64,000 nucleotides of DNA from JBBDLF01 sp040879025 (GTDB taxonomy: Bacteria; Pseudomonadota; Gammaproteobacteria; Pseudomonadales; Pseudohongiellaceae), in contig JBBDLF010000039.1 of NCBI GenBank assembly GCA_040879025.1, positions 1 to 64,000 of the forward strand. Reading direction: 5' to 3'. This document shows, one piece after another, positions 25,026 to 32,806 of this stretch. The translations under genes and the position numbers were made by a program. The notes beneath the pieces were generated by a model. That model saw only the letters and a program-made list of their open reading frames with translations, was not told where the DNA came from and searched no databases. Every line of letters starts with the position of its first letter. The stretch's first letter is position 1.

Positions 25026-26009
25026 ATGTGTTTTAAACGGCATTTGAGATCCGCGCCGGGCCTGTTTCTGACAGGAATTCTGGCGCTGGCACTGGCAAGT
25101 CAGCTCGCTGTTGCGCAGACCCGGTTCATGCCCCTGCGGGGTCAAATCACTTCTCCCGCCTTTGAAGGCTGGTGGCCGAACGAAGAAGGTGGTTACAGAT
25201 TGTTTTTTGGCTATATGAATTCCAATTGGGAACAGCAGTTTGATATTCCCATAGGCCCGGAAAATTATTTTTCCTTCACCGAAGCGGGCGCACTCGACGA
25301 TCTGACTGTTGAAGCTTACGATTTTGCCGGCGCCGACCAGGGTCAACCGACGCATTTTTATCCGCGCCGCAATCCGTTCCTCTTTACCATCGATGTGCCC
25401 GCCGACTTTGGCGACATGGAACTGGTCTGGACCCTGGTCACCCAAGGACAAACCAATCGCGCCTTTGGCTCACTGAAGGCCGACTATCGCATCGACGCGC
25501 AGGTAATCTCCACCGAAGTAGGTGGCAATTTTGGAAGCCTGAGTGATTCATTAAGAGACAATATGGCGCCCGAGTTGCGAGTGGAAGGGGAAAGCTACCG
25601 CGGCGCAAGAGTGGGAGAACCGCTGAGCCTGGCAGTGCATGCAAACGACCCGGACAACCTGCCACCTCCCCGGCCGCAGCCACAACGCCAGCGGCTGGAT
25701 CAATTGTATAGTCCGCCATCCTCTATCGTGGCGATGAGCGGACCGGGCCTGCGTTTTTCATGGACCATATACCGGGGTCCTGCCCATCATGCGACATTCA
25801 GTCCAACCCAGTTCAAAACGTACACCGATACCCGGGTTTATGCAAATTCGCCCTGGTCACCTCCCTACACTATTCCAGAGCCACCGAAGGATGGCCGGTG
25901 GGAGTCTGAAGTCACCTTCGCCGAGCCGGGTGAATACGTATTGCGCGGAATCGCCAGCGACGGGTCACTGTTTACCTATCAGAACGTGACCGTTACGGTC
26001 ACACCTTAG
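25026..26009 (+). CDS. Exported protein of the PQQ/monooxygenase cluster, unknown
   Basis: A 327-residue protein with a signal peptide ending LAVAQ. The remainder looks beta-rich: FEGWWPNEEGGYRLFFGYMN, a segment like an Ig or PKD-type fold at GARVGEPLSLAVHANDPDN, and a final strand pair EPGEYVLRGIASDGS. I do not recognise a named family. The ATG (MCFKRHLR) is chosen over an upstream in-frame codon because of the GAGGAT before it. It is 13 bases after the monooxygenase-like gene and the last gene of the cluster, so it may be its carrier, chaperone or substrate-binding partner. Confidence 0.75.
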   Translation: MCFKRHLRSAPGLFLTGILALALASQLAVAQTRFMPLRGQITSPAFEGWWPNEEGGYRLFFGYMNSNWEQQFDIPIGPENYFSFTEAGALDDLTVEAYDFAGADQGQPTHFYPRRNPFLFTIDVPADFGDMELVWTLVTQGQTNRAFGSLKADYRIDAQVISTEVGGNFGSLSDSLRDNMAPELRVEGESYRGARVGEPLSLAVHANDPDNLPPPRPQPQRQRLDQLYSPPSSIVAMSGPGLRFSWTIYRGPAHHATFSPTQFKTYTDTRVYANSPWSPPYTIPEPPKDGRWESEVTFAEPGEYVLRGIASDGSLFTYQNVTVTVTP

Positions 26010-26221
26010 GGCGCGGGTCAGCGCTCTCGCATACGGGATAATCCCTGATTTGCCCAAATAAAAAGCCTTAGCGGGAGTATTCACTTCACAACTCGGGGCC
26101 GTCCCGCTTGTCACCCTTACCCAAAACCTTCAGAATTCCGTAAGCACTCCCGATGGTGGCTCGTTGCGGACCTTCGCTACGGAAAAAAACACCAGGTGCA
26201 TAACCACTACGGGAATGGTTC

Positions 26222-27643
26222 GTGAGATTCAGACCACGCTCGATACTTCAGCTTACTGTCACTGGTTTCCTCGCGGTTACCGGCCTGCTTATCATTGCCT
26301 TGCTGGTCACCGCGCGCCAGCTCAGCGGACTCAGTGAAACCAGTCAGTTGGTCGTGAATCAGCACACGCGGGCCGTGGCGGCCAGCAGAACCCTGATGGA
26401 ACAGTCCACCGGGATGGAGCGAAACGTCAAACAATACAACATCACAAGCGACAGCGGACTGCTTGACCTGTATGTCGACCGCAGGAGAAATTTTGCCGGC
26501 GCGGCCAACGAATTGCTGGTTCTTGACCTTAGCGAGGACGTTTCTGAATTTGTCACGGCGGCAGTCGCCCTGGAAACAGATATTTTTACCATCGTCAGCT
26601 CGGCGTCCCCGATGGAAGCCGAGTTGCTGTTTCCACAATTGACTCTGTTGACCGCGCAGATTTCCGGATCGGTGAATGAATGGTCCAACACCCAGGTCGC
26701 CAGCATTCCCCAGGAAGCCGAGAATACCCAGCGGCTGCTGACATTCCAGGCCATCCTGCTGGTTAGCGCGGCACTGATTCTCGCCGGCGTTTTTACCGCG
26801 CTGATCACACGGCCGCTGATTCAGATCGAAAAGGCCATTGGCCAGTTGGGAAGCGGTGCTTACGACGAAACCATCAACATCAAAGGACCACGAGATCTCG
26901 AGAGCCTGGGCCGCCGGCTGGACTGGCTGCGAGGACGATTGTCCAAACTGGAACAACAGCGTTCTTCGTTTTTGCGACATGTGTCCCACGAATTGAAAAC
27001 GCCGTTGGCGGCCATCCAGGAAAGCAGTTCTCTGCTGAGCGATGGAGTGATGGGCGCGCTGAGTGAGCAGCAGCGCGAGGTTATATCCATCCAGCACAAA
27101 AATTCACACCGGCTGCAGGCCTTGATAGACGATTTGCTGCGCCACAATACCGAAAGCTTCTCGCTGCTCAACGTGATGCCCGGCCCCGTCCGGCTGGACA
27201 AGGTTGTTGACAGAGTGATCACCGCTCATGAACTTACTGCCAAGCCCCATTGTCTTATTATTAACAAGAAGCTGGCCAGAATCACGATTAACGGTGACTA
27301 CGAACAGTTACGCGTTGCAGTGGATAATTTGCTGGGTAACGCGGTCAAGTTTTCTCCCGACGGTGGTGTTATTGAGGTGCACCTCTTTGAATTGAACGGC
27401 AATGCCGTTCTGGAAGTGATCGACCAGGGTCCCGGCATCAAGGCGGAAGAAACCGACCGGATCTTTGAAGCGTTTTACCAGGGTACACCGCCGCAAAAGC
27501 CTGCCTATAAGGGTAGTGGGCTGGGGTTGGCTATAACGCAGGAATACGTGCAGGCGAATCGTGGCCATATTCAGATCGTGGATGTTGCCGCGGGTGCCTG
27601 CTTCAGAGTCGAGTTCCCAACCAACAAGAATCAGGAATCATGA
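26222..27643 (+). CDS. glrK: Sensor histidine kinase GlrK (QseE)
   Basis: A 473-residue inner-membrane kinase. TM1 is at about 9-30 and TM2 at about 178-200, with an all-helical periplasmic domain (four-helix-bundle type) between, then a HAMP linker, phospho-acceptor helix HVSHELKTPLAAIQESSSLL (His near 256) and ATPase boxes NLLGNAVKFSP, VIDQGPGI, GSGLGLAITQEY. Identity as GlrK rests on the helix sequence and on the following lipoprotein and sigma-54 activator, the enterobacterial qseE-qseG-qseF order. It starts with GTG after GGGAATGG. It should phosphorylate GlrR in response to envelope stress. Confidence 0.88.
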   Translation: MRFRPRSILQLTVTGFLAVTGLLIIALLVTARQLSGLSETSQLVVNQHTRAVAASRTLMEQSTGMERNVKQYNITSDSGLLDLYVDRRRNFAGAANELLVLDLSEDVSEFVTAAVALETDIFTIVSSASPMEAELLFPQLTLLTAQISGSVNEWSNTQVASIPQEAENTQRLLTFQAILLVSAALILAGVFTALITRPLIQIEKAIGQLGSGAYDETINIKGPRDLESLGRRLDWLRGRLSKLEQQRSSFLRHVSHELKTPLAAIQESSSLLSDGVMGALSEQQREVISIQHKNSHRLQALIDDLLRHNTESFSLLNVMPGPVRLDKVVDRVITAHELTAKPHCLIINKKLARITINGDYEQLRVAVDNLLGNAVKFSPDGGVIEVHLFELNGNAVLEVIDQGPGIKAEETDRIFEAFYQGTPPQKPAYKGSGLGLAITQEYVQANRGHIQIVDVAAGACFRVEFPTNKNQES

Positions 27644-28212
27644 GCAGGGCTGGAAGAAGCTATATTCGTAAGTTGACTTTGATCAGTGTGGCGTTCGCGG
27701 TGCCGTGGATACTTGCCGGGTGCGCCCAGCTCATGGATAACATCCTGGTGAACAGGGAACCGGCTGAGGTGGGTGTCGCCTACAATTCCCTGGCCTATTA
27801 CAACTGGCTGCGATCTGCTCCGATAAGCAATCTGAACAGTGAAAGACAGCGCCTCGAACAGGAAGCCGGAAGCGGGGACGTTATTCCAAGTGTACAACTC
27901 GCTGTGGTTTTAACGGATTCCCGAATTGCGGATGAGGAGACGGAGTCGCGGGCCAGGGAGGTTCTCCGGCAGGCCGATACCGTTTGCGGCGATCAGGACC
28001 ATTGTGAAAATTACCTTGTCTTTGGCAAACTGTGGGAGAATATGCTGGACCAGCGGGTGAGATTGCAGCTTACCACCGCAGACTGGCGGCGCGATCAGGA
28101 AAATATCCGGCGTCTGGAAGACCAGATACGTCTTCTGGAAAAACAGATTCAGGATTTAACCGGCCTGGAACAGCAGATAATGGAGAGAGAACGATCCCAG
28201 AATCAGCAATGA
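27640..28212 (+). CDS. qseG: QseG-like lipoprotein
   Basis: A 190-residue lipoprotein. The signal peptide ends with the lipobox LAGC (Cys at about 29). The mature part is helical with a C-terminal coiled coil (about 145-185, DQENIRRLEDQIRLLEKQIQDL). It overlaps glrK by four bases and glrR by four bases, so all three are coupled. In enterobacteria QseG is an outer-membrane lipoprotein that contacts the QseE/GlrK sensor domain; position and architecture suggest the same role. Sequence similarity to QseG is modest, so the name depends on context. Confidence 0.75.
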   Translation: MSRAGRSYIRKLTLISVAFAVPWILAGCAQLMDNILVNREPAEVGVAYNSLAYYNWLRSAPISNLNSERQRLEQEAGSGDVIPSVQLAVVLTDSRIADEETESRAREVLRQADTVCGDQDHCENYLVFGKLWENMLDQRVRLQLTTADWRRDQENIRRLEDQIRLLEKQIQDLTGLEQQIMERERSQNQQ

Positions 28213-29582
28213 ATACAATTGAGCCGCGGGATAAGTTCCGTATACTGCTGGTGGACGACGACGCCGACCTGCTTCATCTGATCAGCGTTCGTCTTAAAGC
28301 CAACAATTACGATGTCAATGCCGTGGACAGCGCGGAAAAAGCCTTGGGTCAACTGGCTACCTACCGGCCTCACGCGGTAGTGACCGATCTGAAAATGTCC
28401 GGCATGGACGGTATGGCTTTGTTTGAAGCGGTGCAGCAACGCGATTTCCGGCTGCCTGTTATCATCCTGACCGCGAACGGCACCATTCCCGATGCGGTAT
28501 CCGCAACAAAGAAAGGTGTATTCAGTTATCTGGTCAAGCCCTTTGATGCACAAATACTGCTGGGCAACCTGGCCAAGGCCATAGAGCAAAGCGGTCATGC
28601 CTTTGAGACCAACGAATCCGGTGACGATCAGGAGTGGCGTAAAGAGATCATCAGCTGCAGTCCGGTGATGGAAGCTTTGTTGCAGCAAACGCGTGCTGCC
28701 GCCAACTCGGACGTCAGCATTCTGATACAGAGTCAGACAGGCACTGGTAAGGAATTGCTGGCGAAGGCCATTCACGCCGCCAGCAAACGCCGGGACAACG
28801 CGTTTATGACACTGAACTGCGCGGCCATTCCGGAAAGCCTTATCGAGAGCGAGTTATTCGGCCATGCGGCGGGTTCATTTACCGGAGCGAGCCGTTCGCA
28901 CCCCGGACTGTTCAAGGCCGGGGACGGGGGAACCGTGTTTCTGGACGAGATCGGTGATATGCCGCTGGCTGCCCAGTCCAAATTATTGCGGGTACTCGAA
29001 CAGCATGAAGTCCGACCTATCGGTTCCACCAAGACCATTCCGATTGATGTCAGAATCGTTGCCGCAACACATCAGGATCTTAAAGAAAAAATCGGCAACG
29101 GCACCTTCCGCGAAGACCTGTATTACCGCCTGGATGTCATTACGCTGGAGCTGCCGCCGTTGAGCGACCGCCGCGAAGACGTGCCCTTGCTTGCCGACTA
29201 TTTTGCCAAACACCTGGCCCAAAAAAACGAACGCGAAGTGAACCGGTTCTCCCCCGAAGCCATGGAACTGCTGGTCAGCGCCCCATGGCCTGGAAACGTC
29301 CGGCAGCTTTATAATGTGGTTGAACAGTGCGTGGTACTGACCAATACCCCGATCATTTCGCATCATTTGGTGGAACGCTCGTTACGGTTTAAACCCGACC
29401 GACTGCTCAGCCTCAGCGACGCCAAGGACCAGTTCGAGCACGATTACCTGATTCGCCTGCTGAACCTCACCGAAGGCAATATTGCACTTGCCGCTCGTCT
29501 GTCCGTGCGAAATCGCAGCGAATTTTATAATTTGCTGCGTCGACACGGGCTGGAACCGGCTCAATTCCGCCGCGAAGCCTGA
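28209..29582 (+). CDS. glrR: Sigma-54-dependent response regulator GlrR (QseF)
   Basis: A 457-residue NtrC-family activator: receiver (Asp in VVTDLKMSGMDG, Lys in YLVKPF), AAA+ ATPase from about 140 to 370 with Walker A QTGTGKE near 178, sigma-54 contact loop GSFTGA near 222, Walker B GGTVFLDEIGD, and a C-terminal Fis-type helix-turn-helix (NIALAARLSVRNRSEFYNLLRRHGL). GlrR normally has GAFTGA; GSFTGA is a mild variant. In enterobacteria it activates sigma-54 promoters for glmY and rpoE. Here the first gene downstream has a near-perfect sigma-54 promoter, making it the obvious target. Confidence 0.92.
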   Translation: MNTIEPRDKFRILLVDDDADLLHLISVRLKANNYDVNAVDSAEKALGQLATYRPHAVVTDLKMSGMDGMALFEAVQQRDFRLPVIILTANGTIPDAVSATKKGVFSYLVKPFDAQILLGNLAKAIEQSGHAFETNESGDDQEWRKEIISCSPVMEALLQQTRAAANSDVSILIQSQTGTGKELLAKAIHAASKRRDNAFMTLNCAAIPESLIESELFGHAAGSFTGASRSHPGLFKAGDGGTVFLDEIGDMPLAAQSKLLRVLEQHEVRPIGSTKTIPIDVRIVAATHQDLKEKIGNGTFREDLYYRLDVITLELPPLSDRREDVPLLADYFAKHLAQKNEREVNRFSPEAMELLVSAPWPGNVRQLYNVVEQCVVLTNTPIISHHLVERSLRFKPDRLLSLSDAKDQFEHDYLIRLLNLTEGNIALAARLSVRNRSEFYNLLRRHGLEPAQFRREA

Positions 29583-29747
29583 GTGTTCCTGTCAGTTTAT
29601 TGAATGTCTGGTTTACCCAACACTTGATTCCTGTAATTTCAGTCACTTAGCAATAAGCTCCCGGATTCGACCTGCGTTCCCAACACCTTTCTTCCCATTT
29701 GGCCCATGCCAACCCCGATTCCGTACGGTTTTCAAACGACTCAGGGT

Positions 29748-29763
29748 TGGCACGTGCATTGCT
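29748..29763 (+). promoter_or_regulatory. Sigma-54 promoter of first EF-hand gene
   Basis: TGGCACG-TGCA-TTGCT matches the -24/-12 consensus TGGCACG-N4-TTGCW exactly, including spacing. Transcription would begin near 29775, leaving a leader of about 130 bases before the EF-hand gene at 29908. It lies about 165 bases after glrR. The rest of the gap 29583-29907 holds no gene I can support, and no activator dyad of the TGTC-N10-GACA type was found. Confidence 0.8.
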
Positions 29764-29907
29764 GTATTTTCGATGAGCGTGATGAAAGTGAATTGGAAAA
29801 CCGGTGAAAACCCAATAACAGCAGTAAAGCCAAAAGCCAACCACGTAAGCTCTTACACATAGTGGACATTAAAAGGATTTACAATCGAACGTCTATGGAG
29901 GTTATCA

Positions 29908-30291
29908 ATGAAATATCGTTATTTGGCACCAACCCTGCTCGCGTTTGTAGCGGCAACCGCTTTCGCCCAGCAGCCGGGTCAACAGCCTGGACAACAACAG
30001 GCTCGCGACTTTGAAGAGGTGGACCGGGACGCCAACGGCGAGCTCAGCGTGGAAGAAGCCAGGGGAGCTTTTCCCGAGCTGGAATTTGAAGGACTTGATG
30101 ATTCCGACGCTCTGACACGGTCTGACATTGAGGATGAGATTTCCGGACTTTCACTTGGTCAGGGCGATGAAGATAGCCCCGTGGGCAGAATGGAGTATCA
30201 GCAGATAGTCCAGGCCATGGAGAATGAGCAAGAACGCGCCGCAAGCCAGGCAGGCGCTTCCACAGATCAACCAGGAACACCTGGTCAGTAA
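29908..30291 (+). CDS. Periplasmic EF-hand protein, copy 1
   Basis: A 127-residue exported protein with a signal peptide ending TAFAQ, a Gln/Pro/Gly-rich spacer, and one canonical calcium-binding loop DRDANGELSVEEA at about 38-50. A second, degenerate EF-like segment follows (DDSDALTRSDIEDE). The C-terminus is again Gln-rich. The ATG follows TGGAGGTTATCA. It is a tandem paralogue of the gene at 30478, sharing layout and many residues (FEEVD, EARGAFPEL, VGRMEY). Expression from a sigma-54 promoter next to glrR suggests a calcium-binding envelope-stress protein. Confidence 0.85.
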   Translation: MKYRYLAPTLLAFVAATAFAQQPGQQPGQQQARDFEEVDRDANGELSVEEARGAFPELEFEGLDDSDALTRSDIEDEISGLSLGQGDEDSPVGRMEYQQIVQAMENEQERAASQAGASTDQPGTPGQ

Positions 30292-30325
30292 TACCCCCAC
30301 TCGATCAATCCAATCCAGCCTCTTT

Positions 30326-30353
30326 GCCCCCACGCCCTTGGGGGCTTTTTTTT
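30326..30353 (+). terminator. Rho-independent terminator after EF-hand copy 1
   Basis: Stem GCCCCCA/TGGGGGC with loop CGCCCT followed by eight T. The same terminator with its flank CCAGCCTCTTT occurs again at 31130. Confidence 0.92.
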
Positions 30354-30398
30354 ACCGTTACAAAAAACCGGCACGCAAATCCTCCGCGCAGGTTACGT

Positions 30399-30414
30399 TG
30401 GCATATGCATTGCA
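30399..30414 (+). promoter_or_regulatory. Sigma-54 promoter of second EF-hand gene
   Basis: TGGCATA-TGCA-TTGCA fits the -24/-12 consensus with correct spacing and shares the TGCA spacer of the first promoter at 29748. Transcription would start near 30426, giving a leader of about 50 bases before the gene at 30478. Confidence 0.75.
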
Positions 30415-30477
30415 GCACAGAAAGTGGACGACCAAAAAAACTGGATGTTTTAATTTTTTGAGTGAATGGAGGTATTC

Positions 30478-30873
30478 ATGAAGTTACGTTATCTAACACC
30501 CGCACTGTTCGCCTTTGTTGCCGCAACCACTTTTGCCCAGCAACAGCCCGGTCAACAGCAAGGCCAGCAGCAAACCAGAGACTTCGAAGAAGTCGATACC
30601 AATAGTGATGGCGAACTGAGCATACGTGAGGCAAGAGACGCCTTTCCAGACCTGGAAATCACAGGGCGCCAGGACGATGATCCACTGCGACGCCAGGATG
30701 CAGAGCGCGCGATGCCGGGTTTGCAACTGAGCGAAAGCCAGGACGATCGTGATGAACCGGTTGGGCGCATGGACTACCTGATAATCGTTGACACGATGCA
30801 GCGACAGGAACAGTCTGGTCAATCCGGCCAGCCTGGTCAATCCGATCAGCCTGGACAGCAACCGGGTCAATAA
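30478..30873 (+). CDS. Periplasmic EF-hand protein, copy 2
   Basis: A 131-residue exported protein, tandem paralogue of the one at 29908. Signal peptide ending TTFAQ, Gln/Pro/Gly spacer, calcium loop DTNSDGELSIREA at about 39-51, a degenerate second EF segment (DDDPLRRQDAERA), VGRMDY, and a C-terminal tail of near-repeats of Gln-Ser/Pro-Gly. GGAGGT precedes the ATG; an in-frame ATG four codons earlier overlaps that ribosome site and is rejected. Its own sigma-54 promoter lies 60-80 bases upstream. No terminator directly follows; the next one is at 31130. Confidence 0.85.
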   Translation: MKLRYLTPALFAFVAATTFAQQQPGQQQGQQQTRDFEEVDTNSDGELSIREARDAFPDLEITGRQDDDPLRRQDAERAMPGLQLSESQDDRDEPVGRMDYLIIVDTMQRQEQSGQSGQPGQSDQPGQQPGQ

Positions 30874-31029
30874 GTGTTCGCGCGACTGTCGGGCGCCGGT
30901 TGCGCCCGGCAACTTGAGCGACAGGGGTTCCTACAGAACAACGAAACCGAAATGCACCCGTTGGTATGAAGAGGTCAAGTGATCGTGCAGGCTTTGGAGC
31001 ATCAGGAACAGGACGATCCTGATTCATGA
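30874..31029 (+). pseudogene. Decayed third EF-hand copy, C-terminal part
   Basis: Right after the copy 2 stop, translation in shifting frames gives APGNLSD, then NAPVGMK, then VIVQALEHQEQDD. These line up in order with MPGLQLSE, DEPVGRM and QIVQAMENEQER of copies 1 and 2. At least two frameshifts are needed and the EF-hand itself is absent. The duplicated terminator at 31130 lies beyond it. Assignment is by eye and needs alignment. Confidence 0.5.
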
Positions 31030-31129
31030 CAGAGGCTGCTTCCCCACGCCCGGGAGGTACCAAGGACCTACAGGCCCGTCGAGCCTCCAGCTTTACCACG
31101 ATCCAGGCTCTTTCATATCCAGCCTCTTT

Positions 31130-31157
31130 GCCCCCACGCCCTTGGGGGCTTTTTTTT
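31130..31157. terminator. Rho-independent terminator, duplicate copy
   Basis: Same stem, loop and T-run as at 30326 with the same CCAGCCTCTTT flank. It ends the EF-hand region on the plus strand; the hairpin lies 27 bases beyond the end of the convergent efflux gene at 31184. The 310 bases between 30874 and 31183 otherwise hold only the decayed copy. Confidence 0.88.
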
Positions 31158-31183
31158 GTGGTGCCTTATCCGGGTGAAGCGGT

Positions 31184-32443
31184 TTACCGGGTGAGCTGGA
31201 TTCGCTCCATGTCTTCCATCTGTCCATAGCTTGACGTAATAACGCGATCTCCTTGTGCCAGACCTTCCTGCACTTCCACATAACGATTGTTGCGACGCCC
31301 GACGCGGATATCGCGACGAACGGCGTATTCCCCGCTCTCATCCAGTACGAAGACCCAGTTGCCGCCGGTATCCTGAATGAAGCCTCCCAACGGCAGCAGC
31401 AAGGTCTCGACCGGACTGCCCAGTGTCAGTTCAAGTTGCAGGGTTTGTCCGCGACGGAGGCTTGCCGGCCCCTCACCGTCAAAAATCAGATCCACGGTAA
31501 ATGTGCCGCCAACGATCTCGGGGTACACCTTGTCAACGCTGGCGAAATATTCCTGCCCCGACAGCATAAACTTGGCCGCCTGGCCGGGCGCGACCCGGGT
31601 TACATAATACTCGTCCACCTGGGCGACCACCTTGTAACGGTCAACGACATCGATCTGGCCGAGGCGCTCACCCCGGTTTTTGTTCTCTCCGATGTCAACC
31701 GGCAGCGACGTCAGCAGACCGCCGATAGGCGCGCGCACCAGCAAGTCTTCGAAAGAGGCCTGCGATAGCGCCAGGTTCTCCTGGAGTTTGGCCACCTGCT
31801 GGTTGATTTGCTCCATTCGTTCCATTTGAATTTTCTCTTCCAGTTGCTGCCTCGCCAGCAGGTTGTCCAGCACCTTTTTCTGATAATCCAGTTCGTCAAC
31901 CAGGGCCTCGTACTGTTCCTTGGAAACCAGGCTACTGTCCGCGAGACTCTCCTGCCTGGCCTTTTGTCGTTCCAGGGTCGTGATTCTGAATTCGACATCG
32001 ATAATCTGGCGCTGCGTACTCAGCCTGCTGGTCTCGAAACTGTTGGAGATGTTGGCCAGGTTGTTCAGTTGCTCCGTGATGGTCGTGTCGTTTCTGGCCA
32101 CGTTCAGACGCAAATCGTTGTTGGACAATCGCAGCAACGGTTGACCCTCTTCCACAAAGCTGCCCTCGTCAACCAGCACCGCGTCCACGGTCCCTCCGGC
32201 GACGGCATCCAGAAACACGCTGTTGAAAGGCTGAATGGTGCCCCGAATCGGCGTAATATCCTCGAACGCGCCATTACTCACTTCCGAGACGATCAGCTGT
32301 TCCGCGGGTACGCGGTAGGTTCGAATGGAGGCATCCGCCAACACGCCGTAGAGAAACCACCCTACTCCCGCGACTACCGCCGCCAATACGGCCCATTGCC
32401 ACAGCGGCCGTGATTTCTTTTCTATAGCCTTATCCATTGCCAT
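31184..32443 (-). CDS. HlyD/MacA-type efflux periplasmic adaptor
   Basis: A 419-residue membrane-fusion protein: short cytoplasmic N-terminus, one transmembrane helix (about 14-35), lipoyl-like half (GTVDAVLVDEGSFVEEGQPLLRL), a long coiled-coil hairpin at about 115-230 (EKIQMERMEQINQQVAKLQENL), second lipoyl half (VRAPIGGLLTSLPVDIGENK) and beta-barrel domains to the C-terminus (LPLGGFIQDTGGNWVFVL). It is the third member of the operon after an ABC ATPase and a permease remnant. Its usual MacB-like partner is therefore missing here, so it may work with a permease encoded elsewhere or be losing function. Confidence 0.9.
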   Translation of the reverse strand: MAMDKAIEKKSRPLWQWAVLAAVVAGVGWFLYGVLADASIRTYRVPAEQLIVSEVSNGAFEDITPIRGTIQPFNSVFLDAVAGGTVDAVLVDEGSFVEEGQPLLRLSNNDLRLNVARNDTTITEQLNNLANISNSFETSRLSTQRQIIDVEFRITTLERQKARQESLADSSLVSKEQYEALVDELDYQKKVLDNLLARQQLEEKIQMERMEQINQQVAKLQENLALSQASFEDLLVRAPIGGLLTSLPVDIGENKNRGERLGQIDVVDRYKVVAQVDEYYVTRVAPGQAAKFMLSGQEYFASVDKVYPEIVGGTFTVDLIFDGEGPASLRRGQTLQLELTLGSPVETLLLPLGGFIQDTGGNWVFVLDESGEYAVRRDIRVGRRNNRYVEVQEGLAQGDRVITSSYGQMEDMERIQLTR

Positions 32444-32592
32444 GCTGTCTACGCCCTGCTTCTGTGTATTCGGCGACTCTGTGACGCCCCGGTTTCAATT
32501 TAATATCAGGCCTTTAGCCGTCTGGTATCACTGAGTTACTCTGGCACATCCGGTTTTTGCCCGCAAGCGGCCGTAACATGCACCGCGCGTCC

Positions 32593-32799
32593 TTATTCCG
32601 CACGCAGCACCTGAGCGGGATTGGTGTTGGCCGCACTGTACGCGCGCTGAAAGGTTGTCATCAGTGCGATGCCGAAAGTGGCGGCGACACCAAGGACGCT
32701 CTTCAATGCAGATTTCAGGTAGTAGTAGGTCATCGCATTACCTGCCACAAATTTCGCAATGAGATTCTCGGATGCATGTCGACTCCAGCCGGCTCTGAA
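32593..32799 (-). pseudogene. 3' remnant of a MacB/FtsX-type ABC permease gene
   Basis: Between the ATPase and adaptor genes an open stretch of 68 codons reads through SENLIAKFVAG, a hydrophobic helix SVLGVAATFGIALMTTF and ends SAANTNPAQVLRAE before TAA. The ending NPA-VLR-E is the standard C-terminus of MacB/FtsX permeases (NPVKSLRTE in relatives). There is no start and a stop lies just upstream, so several hundred codons are gone. The flanking 32444-32592 shows nothing else. Confidence 0.7.
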
Positions 32800-32806
32800 C
32801 TACGAT

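Noticed and set aside
26161..26200. TGGC...TTGC sequence upstream of glrK as a sigma-54 promoter
   Set aside because: The spacing between GG and GC is too short for a -24/-12 element.
29763..29907. GlmY-like small RNA from the sigma-54 promoter after glrR
   Set aside because: No rho-independent terminator or GlmY-like structure was found before the EF-hand gene; a protein-coding transcript is simpler.
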